Shown here: positions 1 to 9,657 of the stretch, one piece after another
Layout of the letters: every line of letters begins with the position of its first letter
Numbering within the stretch: position 1 is the stretch's first letter
Assembly (NCBI RefSeq): GCF_000721705.1
Contig: NZ_JOJL01000029.1
Coordinates: 62,001 to 126,000 of the forward strand
Direction of reading: 5' to 3'
DNA: 64,000 nucleotides
Origin: Actinoplanes subtropicus
GTDB taxonomy: Bacteria; Actinomycetota; Actinomycetes; Mycobacteriales; Micromonosporaceae
Position numbers and translations under genes: made by a program
The notes under the pieces: generated by a model
Seen by the model: only the letters and a program-made list of their open reading frames with translations
Told to the model about the DNA's origin: nothing
The model's database searches: none

Positions 1-1560
<1,560 letters not shown>

Positions 1561-1574
<14 letters not shown>

Positions 1575-2244
1575 GCGCGAGCAGCGCCCCGATCAGCAGC
1601 GCCGGACCGAACGGCAGCTCCTTTCGCCGGCCGCTGACCAGCAGGAACAGCGCGATCGGCCCATTGATCAGGTGGGGTGTGAGCACGCCGACGACCACCG
1701 CCGGCCAGCCGGCGAATCCCAGGATCAACGCGAGCACGGCGGCCAGCTTCAGGTCACCGAGCCCAAGACCACCGAGCAGAACCAGGATTGCGTACGCCGT
1801 GAGCACCGTCCCCGCAGCCAGGACCGCGGGCCCGACCCGCTCCGGGCGCAGCAGGGCCAACGGCACACCGGCCAGCAGCGCCACCGCACCGACCAGTCGA
1901 TCGGGCAGCCGCAGGCAGCGCAGGTCGATCACCGCGAGCAGCACTCCCGGAACGGCCGCCACCAGATAGACCGGCAGCAGCGGCGACGGCCCGATCGCGA
2001 CCGCCAGCACCGCGGCCACCGCCCCGCCGGCGAGAACGGCACCGGCCGCACTCCCGGAGCACGGGCACGCCGGCCCCGCCCGTACCCACCCTGGCAAGCC
2101 CGGGGGAAACGGCCGCAAGCAATCCGCGCAGTGTCGGCGAGGCTGGTCGGCGTAGCCGACCGCGAGACGGTGGGCGAGCCGGGGCAGGAACGCGGCGGAC
2201 GACGCGCCGAAGCCGGCCGCGAAGATCACGAGGAGTGGCGACAC
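1561..2244 (-). CDS. Prepilin (type IV leader) peptidase, A24 family
   Basis: This 227-residue polytopic membrane protein has the two aspartate signatures of A24 aspartic proteases: an Asp in AVIDLRCLRLPD and the GxGD-type motif GLGLGDLKLAAVLAL. A cytoplasmic loop carries cysteines (HCADCLRPFPPG, then PACPC), like the zinc-binding loop of bifunctional prepilin peptidases. It would cleave leader peptides of type IV or Tad pilins or pseudopilins at the inner membrane face. I place the start at the GTG at 2244 because the hydrophobic N-terminal helix begins there; a GTG at 2325 would add 27 basic residues, and the longest frame would run into the divergent gene at 2382. No other pilus gene is in the window. 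Confidence 0.85.
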
Positions 2245-2381
2245 GACCGTGGACCGTAGCCGCCGAACCCGCCCGGCGGGCGTCGTGTTGCCGACAGCAG
2301 CGGCGATTCCGTGCGGGTTTGCCACACCCCCGCACGCTAACGTGGCAGACAGCGTCTGACCGCACCCGGAGGAAACCTTCC

Positions 2382-3011
2382 ATGTCGCAAAATGGCCCCC
2401 ATTCCGGCCCGCCATGGTCGCACGGGAACTCCGACGAGCCGTATACCGAGCCCGCCGACCCCTGGAGTGACCAGGGCGCGGCCGTGCCGCCGGAACCGTC
2501 GTGGGGCGGCCAGTCGTCATCCATTCCGCAGCAGCCCCTAGGGCATTCGTCCGAGTCGATGTGGGGCCAGCCGGTGCCGGCGCCCCCGAAGCGGAACACC
2601 CCGATCATCGCGCTCGTGATCACCCTCGGCGTGCTGATCTGCGTCGGCCTCGGCACCACCGCCTGGCTGCTGAAGGAGCGCGCCGACAAGCCGAAGGCCT
2701 CGCCGAGCCCGTCGGACGCGGCCACCAACCCCGGCCCGGCGCCGCTGGGCAGCGAGGACGCCCGGTTCTACGTGAAACAGGGCGACTGCGTGGTCAACCA
2801 GGGCACCGACGACCAGCCCGAGATGCGCGCGACCGCCTGCACGTCGGGCACGTACGAGGTGCTCAAGCGCATCGACGGCAAGACCACGGGGGAGAAGGAC
2901 GCCGAGGCCAAGTGCTCGAAGGTGCCGGGCTACACGAAGTGGTACTTCTACGACAGCCCGCTCGACGACCTGGACTTCGTGCTCTGCCTCAAGGAGCATA
3001 AGACGCTCTAG
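2382..3011 (+). CDS. Membrane-anchored protein with Cys-containing extracytoplasmic domain
   Basis: A 209-residue protein whose ATG has a clear AGGA ribosome binding site (CCGGAGGAAACC). Residues 1 to about 70 are Pro/Ser/Gly-rich and probably cytoplasmic. One transmembrane helix follows (TPIIALVITLGVLICVGLG), then a Ser/Pro/Ala linker and a domain of about 85 residues with four cysteines (GDCVVN, TACTSG, AKCSKV, VLCLKE) that could form two disulfides. The arrangement resembles LppU/SCO3897-type actinobacterial membrane proteins, but I rate that only as a possibility. Function unknown. It is transcribed divergently from the prepilin peptidase. Confidence 0.75.
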   Translation: MSQNGPHSGPPWSHGNSDEPYTEPADPWSDQGAAVPPEPSWGGQSSSIPQQPLGHSSESMWGQPVPAPPKRNTPIIALVITLGVLICVGLGTTAWLLKERADKPKASPSPSDAATNPGPAPLGSEDARFYVKQGDCVVNQGTDDQPEMRATACTSGTYEVLKRIDGKTTGEKDAEAKCSKVPGYTKWYFYDSPLDDLDFVLCLKEHKTL

Positions 3012-3089
3012 CGCTTTCTTGCTCAGAGGCTAGATTCCGGTAGAAGACACTCGCGAGGTTTCGCTAGCGGACTCTAGCTATTTCGCTAG
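3008..3089. promoter_or_regulatory. CTAG-rich leader with directly repeated TTTCGCTAG
   Basis: The 99-base gap before the AAA ATPase holds five CTAG tetranucleotides (3008, 3030, 3064, 3074, 3086). The nonamer TTTCGCTAG occurs at 3059-3067 and again at 3081-3089, exactly 22 bases apart, about two helical turns. That spacing suits a protein binding two sites on one DNA face, so this may be an operator for the gene starting at 3111. Inference only; no cognate regulator is identified. Confidence 0.35.
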
Positions 3090-3110
3090 ACGACCCGATA
3101 CGGTGCAATC

Positions 3111-4316
3111 GTGGATCCGGTGAGGAATCCGTACGCGCCCGGCGCCGGGCAGCGCCCGCCCGAGCTGGCCGGGCGAGGCCGCGAGCTGGACGCCTTCGAC
3201 GTGGTGCTCGAGCGGGTCGCCCGCGGCCGCCCCGAGCGCAGCCTGGTCCTCACCGGCCTGCGCGGCGTCGGCAAGACGGTGCTGCTCAACACGCTGCGCT
3301 CGGCCGCGATCGGCCGGCTCTGGGGCACCGGCAAGATCGAGGCCCGCCCCGACCAGTCGCTGCGCCGCCCGGTCTCGGCCGCCCTGCACATGGCCATCCG
3401 CGAGCTCGCGCCGCACCACCGCGACCCCGATCGGGTGGACGAGGTGCTCGCCGTGCTCAAGGCGTTCGCGCTGCGGGTCAACGACCCGAACGGTAAGATT
3501 CGCGACCGCTGGTCCCCCGGCATCGACGTGCCGCCGGCCCGCGGCCGGGCCGACTCCGGCGACATCGAGATCGACCTGGTCGAGCTGTTCACCGACGCGG
3601 CCTCGATCGCCACCGACGTCGGCACCGGCATCGCCCTGTTCATCGACGAGATGCAGGATCTGGGGCCGGCCGACGTCTCCGCGCTGTGCGCCGCCTGCCA
3701 CGAGCTGTCCCAGCTCGGCGCGCCGCTGATCGTGGTGGGCGCGGGCCTGCCGCACCTGCCGGCCGTGCTGTCCGCGGCCAAGTCCTATTCCGAGCGGCTC
3801 TTCCGCTACCAGCGGATCGACCGCCTCGACCGGGTCTCGGCCGATCTGGCGCTCAGCGCGCCGGCCGCCCGCGAGGAGGTGGAGTACGAGGCGAAGGCGC
3901 TGGACCTGCTCTACGAGAAGTCGGGCGGCTATCCGTACTTCGTCCAGGCGTACGGGAAAGCCACCTGGGATCACGCCCCGCAGTCCCCGGTCACCGACGC
4001 CGACGTGCGGGTCGCCGCGCCCGAGGCGGAGGCCGAGCTCGCGGTCGGCTTCTTCGGCTCGCGCTTCGAGCGGGCCACCCCGGCCGAGCGCGAGTACATG
4101 CGGGCGATGGCCACGCTCTCCGGCGATCCGGACAACGACATGGACGCCGCGGTGCCCACCGCCGACATCGCCACCGCGCTCGGCCGCAAGCCGGCCAGCC
4201 TCTCCCCAGCCCGGGACGCCCTGATCAAGAAGGGTCTGATCTATTCGGGCGAGCGGGGCACGGTCGCGTTCACGGTGCCGCACTTCGGCCGATACCTGCG
4301 TACCCAGCCGGTATGA
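3111..4316 (+). CDS. AAA-type ATPase with C-terminal winged-helix-like region
   Basis: A 401-residue P-loop ATPase. Walker A is GLRGVGKT (residues 49-56) and Walker B is ALFIDEMQD (Asp179-Glu180). The N-terminal FDVVLER/RGRELDAF segment and the DEMQDLG form match orc1/cdc6-like and STAND-like bacterial AAA proteins annotated simply as ATP-binding proteins. The C-terminal 100 residues (PAEREYMRAMATLSG ... LGRKPASLSPARDALIKKG) look like a winged helix that could bind DNA. The start is a GTG at 3111, directly after the CTAG-rich leader. The role is unknown; the build is compatible with a DNA-associated switch or with a toxin- or phage-response ATPase. No partner gene is obvious. Confidence 0.8.
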   Translation: MDPVRNPYAPGAGQRPPELAGRGRELDAFDVVLERVARGRPERSLVLTGLRGVGKTVLLNTLRSAAIGRLWGTGKIEARPDQSLRRPVSAALHMAIRELAPHHRDPDRVDEVLAVLKAFALRVNDPNGKIRDRWSPGIDVPPARGRADSGDIEIDLVELFTDAASIATDVGTGIALFIDEMQDLGPADVSALCAACHELSQLGAPLIVVGAGLPHLPAVLSAAKSYSERLFRYQRIDRLDRVSADLALSAPAAREEVEYEAKALDLLYEKSGGYPYFVQAYGKATWDHAPQSPVTDADVRVAAPEAEAELAVGFFGSRFERATPAEREYMRAMATLSGDPDNDMDAAVPTADIATALGRKPASLSPARDALIKKGLIYSGERGTVAFTVPHFGRYLRTQPV

Positions 4317-4344
4317 GGCCCGCTCGGCGGGTATAACCAATTTC

Positions 4345-4857
4345 ATGAGACCCGTACGCACCGCGGCCCGTGCCATGCTCGCCTCGATCTTCGTGGTCGA
4401 CGGCGTCCGCCATCTGATCAGTCCGGAGGCCAAGGTCGAGACGGCGCGCGCGGTGCTCGACAAGGTCGGCCCGATGCTGGAGAAGCTGGACCCGCGCATC
4501 CCGACCGACCCGCGCACGATCGTGCGGGCCAAGGCGGCGACCGACGTGGCGGCCGGTCTCGCGCTCGCCACCGGGCATTTCACCCGCCCGGCCGCCGCGC
4601 TGCTCGCCGCCGGCCTGGTGCCGACCACCATGGTCGAGCGCGGCGACATGCCGACCTCGCTGCTCAAGAACCTCGGCCTGCTCGGCGGCCTGCTGATCGC
4701 CGCGGCCGACACCGAGGGCCGGCCGAGCCTGCACTACCGCACGACGCACGCGGTCGGCCGCTCGCAGCGGGCCGTGAAGCGTGCGGCGAAGGCGGCTAAG
4801 CGCGAGGCCAAGATCGCCACCAGGTCCGCCGCAATAGCTCGAAAGCTTCCTGGGTGA
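4345..4857 (+). CDS. DoxX-family membrane protein
   Basis: A 170-residue protein beginning with the DoxX-like segment RTAARAMLASIFVVDGVRHL. It has further hydrophobic stretches at AATDVAAGLALATG, AALLAAGLVPTT and LLGGLLIAAADTEG, giving four predicted membrane helices, and an Ala/Lys/Arg-rich cytoplasmic tail. In mycobacteria DoxX is linked to a membrane-associated oxidoreductase complex (SodA-SseA-DoxX); the function here is not established. It starts 28 bases after the AAA ATPase stop and may share its transcript. Confidence 0.8.
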   Translation: MRPVRTAARAMLASIFVVDGVRHLISPEAKVETARAVLDKVGPMLEKLDPRIPTDPRTIVRAKAATDVAAGLALATGHFTRPAAALLAAGLVPTTMVERGDMPTSLLKNLGLLGGLLIAAADTEGRPSLHYRTTHAVGRSQRAVKRAAKAAKREAKIATRSAAIARKLPG

Positions 4858-4937
4858 CCTTGAAGCGATCCCTGCGTTAAAGCGATCGAGGGCCGCGCGG
4901 GCTGGTCTGCGCCTTCGAGAGCGACGGGGGTCGCGCC

Positions 4938-6284
4938 ATGCCGGCGAAGCACACAAGGTCCGTGGTGGTCGTTCTGGGCGGCATCGCCGCCGGCCTAGCG
5001 ATCATCAGACTGCAGCAGGCGTACGGGATGAGCACCGTCGCCGCCAATTGGCACGCCTCCGGCCCGGCCGCGCTGCTGCTCGCTCCCCTGGCCCGGCTGC
5101 CCGTCCCGTTCGCCGGACTGCTGCTCGCGCTGACCGGCGTGACCGCGCTGGGCCTGGCCCTGATCGCCCTGGTCGGCCCGATCGCCCGCCGGTACGGCAA
5201 GTCCCGCTTCTGGGCCGTCCTCGCCGCGGCCGGCCTGGCCCTCCCGGTCGCGCCGGTGCGGGCCACGCTCGGCCTCGGCTGCCTGGATCTCCTCCTCTTC
5301 GGCCTGATCAGCGCCGACGTGGTGGCGCTGCGCCGCTCGGCGTGGGCGCGCAGCCGAGCGGCGTGGTGGGCCGGGCCGCCCGCCTCCCGCGCCCCTGCCT
5401 CCCGTGGCCCCGGCGGCCGCGGCCCTCGCGGCCAGTTGCTGGGCCTGCCGCGCCGCACCCCCGGGGGCCAGCTGCTGGGCCTGCCGCGCCGCACCCCCGG
5501 TGGCCGGCTGCCGGATCTGCCGCGCCCCGCCCCCGGCGGCCGGCTGCTGGCCCTGCTGCGCCGGGGCTGGGCCACCGGCGCGTGGGCCGGCGTAGGCACC
5601 GGGATCGCCACCGCGCTCGCCTTCGGCCCGTGCCTGTTCATCGTCTACTACGCGGTGACCCGGCAGTGGCGGGCCGCGCTGACCGCACTCGGCACCGCGG
5701 TCACCCTGCTCGGCGCGGCGGCGGTGATCGCGCCCGGCCGGTTCCTGCGCCGATCGGCGTCGCTGGCCGATCCGCTCAACCAGTCGCTGGCCGGGGTGCT
5801 GGCCCGGCTCTACAACTCGGCGAGCACGCCGGTGCTGATCTGGCTGTCGTTCGCCGGGCTGCTGGTGGCGGTCGGGATGATCCGGGCCCGGTCGGCCCAC
5901 GCCGACGGAGACGAGATCGCCGCGTTCACGCTGGTGGGGCTGGCGGGCGCGGCGGTCGGGCCGGTGACCCGGATCCACGAGATGATGTGGATCCTGCCTG
6001 CGGTCCTGATCCTCGTGGACGCGGCGGCCCGGCGGAAGGTCACCGCTCGGCGGCCGCGGGCGCGGCGCTTTCCGGGGATCGGGTTCGCCCTCGCCGCCGG
6101 CCTGGTCTACCTGCTGGTGGTGGTCGATCCACGGTGGACGACCGGGTGGAACGGCTATGCGTTCGCCCTGATCCTGCTGCTCAACGCCCTGCCGTGGCGG
6201 CCGGGGGTGGCACCGGCGGTGCCGGCTCGGCGGGTGCCCCCGATCCAGCGGGTGCCGGCCATTCCCGGCCCGCGCGGTCGATGA
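4938..6284 (+). CDS. GT87-like polyprenol-phosphate mannose-dependent mannosyltransferase
   Basis: A 448-residue polytopic protein. After the insert described below it matches the GT87 (DUF2029) pattern: a GTGIATALAFGPCLFIVYYAVTR helix, the NQSLAGVLARL motif and a late GPVTRIHEMMWILPA segment in the position where family members have SHHWVW-type sequence. Such enzymes transfer mannose from polyprenyl-phosphate-mannose to extracytoplasmic acceptors (PIM or lipoglycan-like). The N-terminus is shorter than in PimE-like enzymes and the canonical first-loop aspartate is not evident, so it may be divergent or inactive. Residues about 140-215 are an Arg/Pro/Gly-rich insert with a tandem repeat that other members should lack. 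Start ATG at 4938. Confidence 0.65.
   Translation: MPAKHTRSVVVVLGGIAAGLAIIRLQQAYGMSTVAANWHASGPAALLLAPLARLPVPFAGLLLALTGVTALGLALIALVGPIARRYGKSRFWAVLAAAGLALPVAPVRATLGLGCLDLLLFGLISADVVALRRSAWARSRAAWWAGPPASRAPASRGPGGRGPRGQLLGLPRRTPGGQLLGLPRRTPGGRLPDLPRPAPGGRLLALLRRGWATGAWAGVGTGIATALAFGPCLFIVYYAVTRQWRAALTALGTAVTLLGAAAVIAPGRFLRRSASLADPLNQSLAGVLARLYNSASTPVLIWLSFAGLLVAVGMIRARSAHADGDEIAAFTLVGLAGAAVGPVTRIHEMMWILPAVLILVDAAARRKVTARRPRARRFPGIGFALAAGLVYLLVVVDPRWTTGWNGYAFALILLLNALPWRPGVAPAVPARRVPPIQRVPAIPGPRGR
5430..5567 (+). repeat. 36-bp tandem repeat inside the GT87-like gene
   Basis: Nearly four copies of a 36-base unit encode GQLLGLPRRTPG, GQLLGLPRRTPG, GRLPDLPRPAPG and GRLLALLRRG. Copies begin at 5430, 5466, 5502 and 5538. 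The unit is a multiple of three, so copy number can change without breaking the frame. It sits in a positively charged segment between predicted membrane helices. Confidence 0.85.
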
Positions 6285-6301
6285 CGAGCGGGCCGCCACG
6301 T

Positions 6302-6727
6302 CTACGGGCAGTTGACCCACTCTTCGGTGCCGTCGGTGAAGACCTGACGCTTCCAGATCGGCAGGCGGGCCTTCACCTCGTCGACCAGCCGGGCGCACGC
6401 CGCGAACGCCGCCGCCCGATGCGCCGTGCTCACCGACGCCACCAGGGCGACGTCGCCGATCGCCAGCGTGCCGATCCGGTGGGACACGGCGACCGCGTAC
6501 ACCTCTGGGTCGGCGGCAATCTCGGCCGCCACCTCGCGCAGGATCTTCTCGGCGGTGGGGTGGCCCTCGTACTCGAGCAGCGTCACCCCCCGGCCGCCGT
6601 CGTGATCGCGCACGACGCCCTGGAAGGAAACGACCGCCCCGGCGCGCGTCTCGACGACCGCCTTCTCGTGGGCCGCCAGGTCGAGCGGCACGTCCAGCAC
6701 CTGCGCGGTGACAACGATCCCGGTCAT
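6302..6727 (-). CDS. moaE: Molybdopterin synthase catalytic subunit MoaE
   Basis: A 141-residue MoaE. It carries the fold-diagnostic segments VVSFQGVVRDHDGG, LLEYEGHPTAEKIL, SHRIGTLAIGDVALV and the C-terminal LPIWKRQVFTDGTEEWV with the catalytic lysine region. With thiocarboxylated MoaD it inserts the dithiolene sulfurs into cyclic pyranopterin monophosphate. No moaD is visible, so it must lie elsewhere. The start is the ATG at 6727; the frame continues upstream but that extension is Arg-rich nonsense. It is the last gene of the minus-strand moaC-mogA-moeA-moaE series, separated from moeA by a strong hairpin. Confidence 0.95.
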   Translation of the reverse strand: MTGIVVTAQVLDVPLDLAAHEKAVVETRAGAVVSFQGVVRDHDGGRGVTLLEYEGHPTAEKILREVAAEIAADPEVYAVAVSHRIGTLAIGDVALVASVSTAHRAAAFAACARLVDEVKARLPIWKRQVFTDGTEEWVNCP

Positions 6728-6763
6728 CGGCGCCCCTCGGCTAGGTTCGGTCGCTCCACGGCT

Positions 6764-6796
6764 CGCACGTCGGGCCGTTCTCCGGCCCGACGTGCG
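6764..6796 (-). terminator. Perfect 13-bp hairpin between moeA and moaE
   Basis: Arms 6764-6776 (CGCACGTCGGGCC) and 6784-6796 are perfect inverted repeats around a 7-base loop. There is no U-tract, which is common for actinomycete terminators. In the moeA-to-moaE direction it could terminate or attenuate transcription, or stabilise an mRNA end, so moaE may have its own promoter or lower expression. Confidence 0.55.
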
Positions 6797-6830
6797 GCTC
6801 GCTCTCCGGCGACTGACGCGGCTGGCGCGA

Positions 6831-8057
6831 TCATGGCCGCTCCCCGGCGAGCAACGGCAACGGCAGGAACGGCACCAGGTCGCCCGCCGCGGCCGTGCTA
6901 CCCGGGCGAACGACCACGAAACCGTGCGCATTGGACAGACCGCGCAGCATCGCCGAGCCGACGTGGCCGACCGGCGTCGCGATCCGGCCGTCGCGGTCGA
7001 GGCGGGCCAGAGCCAGATGCGTGAACCCGCCGCGCCCGGGCACCGCCGCGCCGGCCTCGACCCGGGTCAGGCTCGGCGCTGGCCGGCCCTGCAGGCCGGC
7101 CAGCAGCGGGGCGACCAGGGTGATCAGGGCGATCACGGCGGACTGCGGGTTCCCGGGCAGGCCGGCCAGGAACCGGGGACGACCCTCCGGGCCCGGGACG
7201 CGGGCGAGCAGCATCGGGAAGCCGGGGCGGACGGCGACGGTGTTCACCACATACTCGGCGCCGAGCTCGGCCAGCGTGGGGTGCAGGTGGTCGACCGGGC
7301 CGTGCATGGTGCCGCCGGTGGTGCAGACCAGATCGGCGGCGGCGAGGGCGCCGTGTACCGCCTCGAGGTGGGCGGGCAGCGTGTCGCGGACCGGCCCGGC
7401 CACCGCGGCCGGCTCGACGGTGGCGCCGCACCGGCGCAGCCAGCCCGGCACCTGCGGGCCGAGCGAGTCACGCACCCGGCCGGCGCCCGGCGTGCCCGCG
7501 GTGAGCAGCTCGTCGCCGAAGACCAGCACCCCGGCGCGCGGCCGCGGTAGCACGCTCAGCGTCTCGTAGCCGCACGTCGCGGCGACGCCGATCACCGCCG
7601 GGTCGACCGCGGTGCCGGCCGGCAGCAGCTCCTCGTCCTTGGCCGCCTCCTCGCCGGGCAGCCGCCAGTCGGGCAGCGCCCGGGGCTCGCCGCGGACCAG
7701 GCCGGCGCCGTCGCGGGTCGATTCCTCGACGCGGACCAGCGCGGTCGCACCGGCCGGCACCATCGCGCCGGTCGCGATCTCGACGCAGGCGCCCTCCTCG
7801 TCGAGCGCGGGGGCGATGCCGCCGGCGAGGACACGGCCGACGACGCGCCATGGCTGTGGGCCGCGCACCGCCCAGCCGTCGATGCTCGAGGTGGCGAAGG
7901 CAGGCAGGTCGGTGAGCGCGCGCAACGGCTCGGCGAGCGTGCGGCCGTCCGCCTCGGGCAGCGAGATCAGCTCGGCCGGCCCGGCGGCTTGGCGGCCCGC
8001 CTCGTACGCGAGGGCGCGCGCTTGTTCCCAGTCGACCGGAGTCGCGTCAACACTCAC
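6831..8057 (-). CDS. moeA: Molybdopterin molybdenumtransferase MoeA
   Basis: A 408-residue MoeA, which inserts molybdate into adenylylated molybdopterin. Typical segments are the N-terminal ALAYEAGRQ helix, LRALTDLPAFATSSIDGWAVRG, the EIATGAMVPAGATALVRVEE domain and the C-terminal AVRPGFPMLLA ... LPGNPQSAVIAL. The molybdopterin-binding loop reads CTTGGTMHGPVDHL where most MoeA proteins have TSGGVSVG(D/E)xD, so the SVG core is replaced. The start is the GTG at 8057 (VSVDATPVDWEQAR); a longer frame reaches 8159 but encodes no conserved sequence. It follows mogA after 148 bases in the moaC-mogA-moeA order. Confidence 0.92.
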   Translation of the reverse strand: MSVDATPVDWEQARALAYEAGRQAAGPAELISLPEADGRTLAEPLRALTDLPAFATSSIDGWAVRGPQPWRVVGRVLAGGIAPALDEEGACVEIATGAMVPAGATALVRVEESTRDGAGLVRGEPRALPDWRLPGEEAAKDEELLPAGTAVDPAVIGVAATCGYETLSVLPRPRAGVLVFGDELLTAGTPGAGRVRDSLGPQVPGWLRRCGATVEPAAVAGPVRDTLPAHLEAVHGALAAADLVCTTGGTMHGPVDHLHPTLAELGAEYVVNTVAVRPGFPMLLARVPGPEGRPRFLAGLPGNPQSAVIALITLVAPLLAGLQGRPAPSLTRVEAGAAVPGRGGFTHLALARLDRDGRIATPVGHVGSAMLRGLSNAHGFVVVRPGSTAAAGDLVPFLPLPLLAGERP

Positions 8058-8205
8058 CGTTGGAGCGTATCCGGCGTCACCCCCGGCGGCCGCCGCTAGG
8101 TGCCCGGCTAGGCAGCGTCCCACCATGTGGAAGATCGCCGTTGTCGAGTTTTGCACCATCCGTCTAGGACTCGGTGCCTAATCCTCCGAGTACAGTCCTC
8201 GCGGG

Positions 8206-8685
8206 CTAGCCCGTCCGCGGGTGGTCACCGCCGTTGATCTGGTCGACCGTGTGCTTGAGCAGGGGTTTCAGCACCGCCAGGCCATCCTTGGCCCCACCGG
8301 ACGAACCGGGCAAATTCACAATTAGCGTACGCCCGGCGACTCCCGCGAGCCCTCGGGAGAGGGCGGCCGCCGGCACCCTGTCGCGGCTGTATGCCCTGAT
8401 CGCCTCGGCGATGCCCGGGATCTCGAAGTCGAGCACGCCACGGGTCGCCTCCGGGGTCCGGTCGGTCGGGGTCACCCCCGTTCCGCCGCTGGTCAGGACC
8501 ACGTCGATCCCCTCGGCGACGGCCGCGCGCAGGGCCTCGGCGACCGGCTCGCCGTCCGGGACCACGACCGGGTCAGCGACCTCGCAGCCGAGCTCCCGCA
8601 GGCCGATGACCAGGCGCGGACCGCTCGTATCGGCATATACCCCGCTCGCCGCCCGGTTGCTGGCGACGATCACTCGGGCCCTCAT
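8206..8685 (-). CDS. Molybdopterin adenylyltransferase (MogA/MoaB family)
   Basis: A 159-residue MogA/MoaB-fold protein that would adenylylate molybdopterin before MoeA acts. The signature VVLTSGGTGVTPTDRTPEAT and the later IVNLPGSSGGAKDGL are diagnostic. The start is the ATG at 8685, with GGAGG seven bases upstream; it overlaps the moaC stop by four bases (ATGA), so the two are translationally coupled. An upstream ATG at 8709 would lie inside moaC and is less likely. Confidence 0.92.
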   Translation of the reverse strand: MRARVIVASNRAASGVYADTSGPRLVIGLRELGCEVADPVVVPDGEPVAEALRAAVAEGIDVVLTSGGTGVTPTDRTPEATRGVLDFEIPGIAEAIRAYSRDRVPAAALSRGLAGVAGRTLIVNLPGSSGGAKDGLAVLKPLLKHTVDQINGGDHPRTG

Positions 8686-9173
8686 CGACGGTCCTCCGGG
8701 CGTACCCAATCGCCGGTCTTCCCGCCCTCCTTACGAAGGACCCGGACGTTCTCGATGCTCGCCGCCGGGTCCACCGCCTTGATCATGTCAATCATGGCGA
8801 GGCCGGCGGTCGCGACGGCAGTCAACGCCTCCATCTCCACACCGGTACGGTCGGCGGTCTTGGTGATCGCGGTGATCTCGACGGCACTGTCGGTGAGCTC
8901 GAGGTCGATCACGACGCCATGCAGGCCAATCGGGTGGCAGAGAGGAATCAGATCGGGAGTTCGCTTCGCACCCATGATCCCAGCGAGCCGGGCGACGGCG
9001 AGCGCATCACCCTTGGGCAGGCCATCCGCGCGTAGCAGAGCGATGACCTCCGGGGTGGTGGCCACGCGGCCGGCCGCTGTCGCGCGCCGAGCGGAGATGT
9101 CTTTTGCGGAAACGTCGACCATGCGCGCGGCGCCGGTCTCGTCAACGTGAGTGAGCGGGGATCGGTCGGGCAT
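8682..9173 (-). CDS. moaC: Cyclic pyranopterin monophosphate synthase MoaC
   Basis: A 163-residue MoaC, which converts the MoaA product to cyclic pyranopterin monophosphate. Family motifs: MVDVSAKDISARRATAAG, the active-site LIPLCHPIGLHGV, and DRTGVEMEALTAVATAGLAMIDM with the catalytic acid/lysine region (MIKAVD). It is the first gene of the cluster. moaA is not in the window. The ATG at 9173 lies only eight bases from a TATAAA box, so the mRNA may be leaderless. Confidence 0.96.
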   Translation of the reverse strand: MPDRSPLTHVDETGAARMVDVSAKDISARRATAAGRVATTPEVIALLRADGLPKGDALAVARLAGIMGAKRTPDLIPLCHPIGLHGVVIDLELTDSAVEITAITKTADRTGVEMEALTAVATAGLAMIDMIKAVDPAASIENVRVLRKEGGKTGDWVRPEDRR

Positions 9174-9181
9174 ACCGGGAG

Positions 9182-9187
9182 TTTATA
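9182..9187 (-). promoter_or_regulatory. Candidate -10 box of a leaderless moaC promoter
   Basis: On the minus strand TATAAA (9187-9182) ends eight bases before the moaC ATG. A start site seven to nine bases after a -10 box would fall on the ATG itself. No ribosome binding site fits between, so a leaderless transcript is likely. No good -35 element is visible. Confidence 0.45.
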
Positions 9188-9657
9188 GAACGTTCGGTGG
9201 ATCACTCCGTTAGCTCAATCGCAGCGTGCGGCCCACAATTTCCGGTAGACAAATATTCATGATCTACGCGCAGGTCAGGAGCCTTCCGAGGTTACGGATA
9301 ACAGGTAGATCCGTCAATCCATAGCGTTAGTCGAGCGGCACTCTCAGCTATTCGGACACTGCGACCAAAACGTCAATTCAAGTAGCTCAGAGTTTTGCAT
9401 TCGGGACTGCCAGTAACGGGTCGCCGATCGATTATCGTGTTCTGCGCATACCGACACAAATCGGTTCCGATCACGACTCATGCCTATATAACGTCTCTCT
9501 CGTCGCGACGCACTTGATCACGGGCCCGGCTACTGGGGGGCCACCCACGCAAGGAGAGAGCCATGCGTACTGCTCACTGGGAATAGGGATAGGTGCGCGA
9601 CAACGCGCCGGTGAATACGCTTGAGCCCGGACGGGTTCCGTAGCGCTCAGCGACAGG
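9188..9657. other. 470-base divergent intergenic region of lower G+C
   Basis: The stretch between moaC and the GGDEF-EAL gene is clearly richer in A+T than its surroundings and carries promoter-like sequence (for example TATATAACG near 9485). No RNA gene or known riboswitch core is recognisable. Near its right end AAGGAGAGAG is followed by a seven-codon reading frame (next entry). Confidence 0.5.
9563..9586 (+). other. Seven-codon micro-ORF with strong ribosome binding site
   Basis: AAGGAGAGAG (9551-9560) precedes ATG at 9563 by two bases, or by about seven measured from the GGAG core. The frame encodes MRTAHWE and stops at TAG (9584-9586), 71 bases before the GGDEF-EAL start. It may be a regulatory leader peptide, or a chance start in the 5' leader. 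The GGDEF gene itself has a weaker ribosome binding site. Confidence 0.35.

Noticed and set aside
3078..4712. Long minus-strand open frame opposite the AAA ATPase and DoxX genes
   Set aside because: The plus strand shows clear P-loop and DoxX motifs; the antisense frame is Arg/Gly/Ala-rich without domains, a usual artefact of GC-rich coding DNA.
3008..8209. CTAG clusters before 3111 and around 8096-8209 as one regulatory system
   Set aside because: The second cluster has no repeated longer motif, and one CTAG is part of a stop codon; only the paired TTTCGCTAG is kept.
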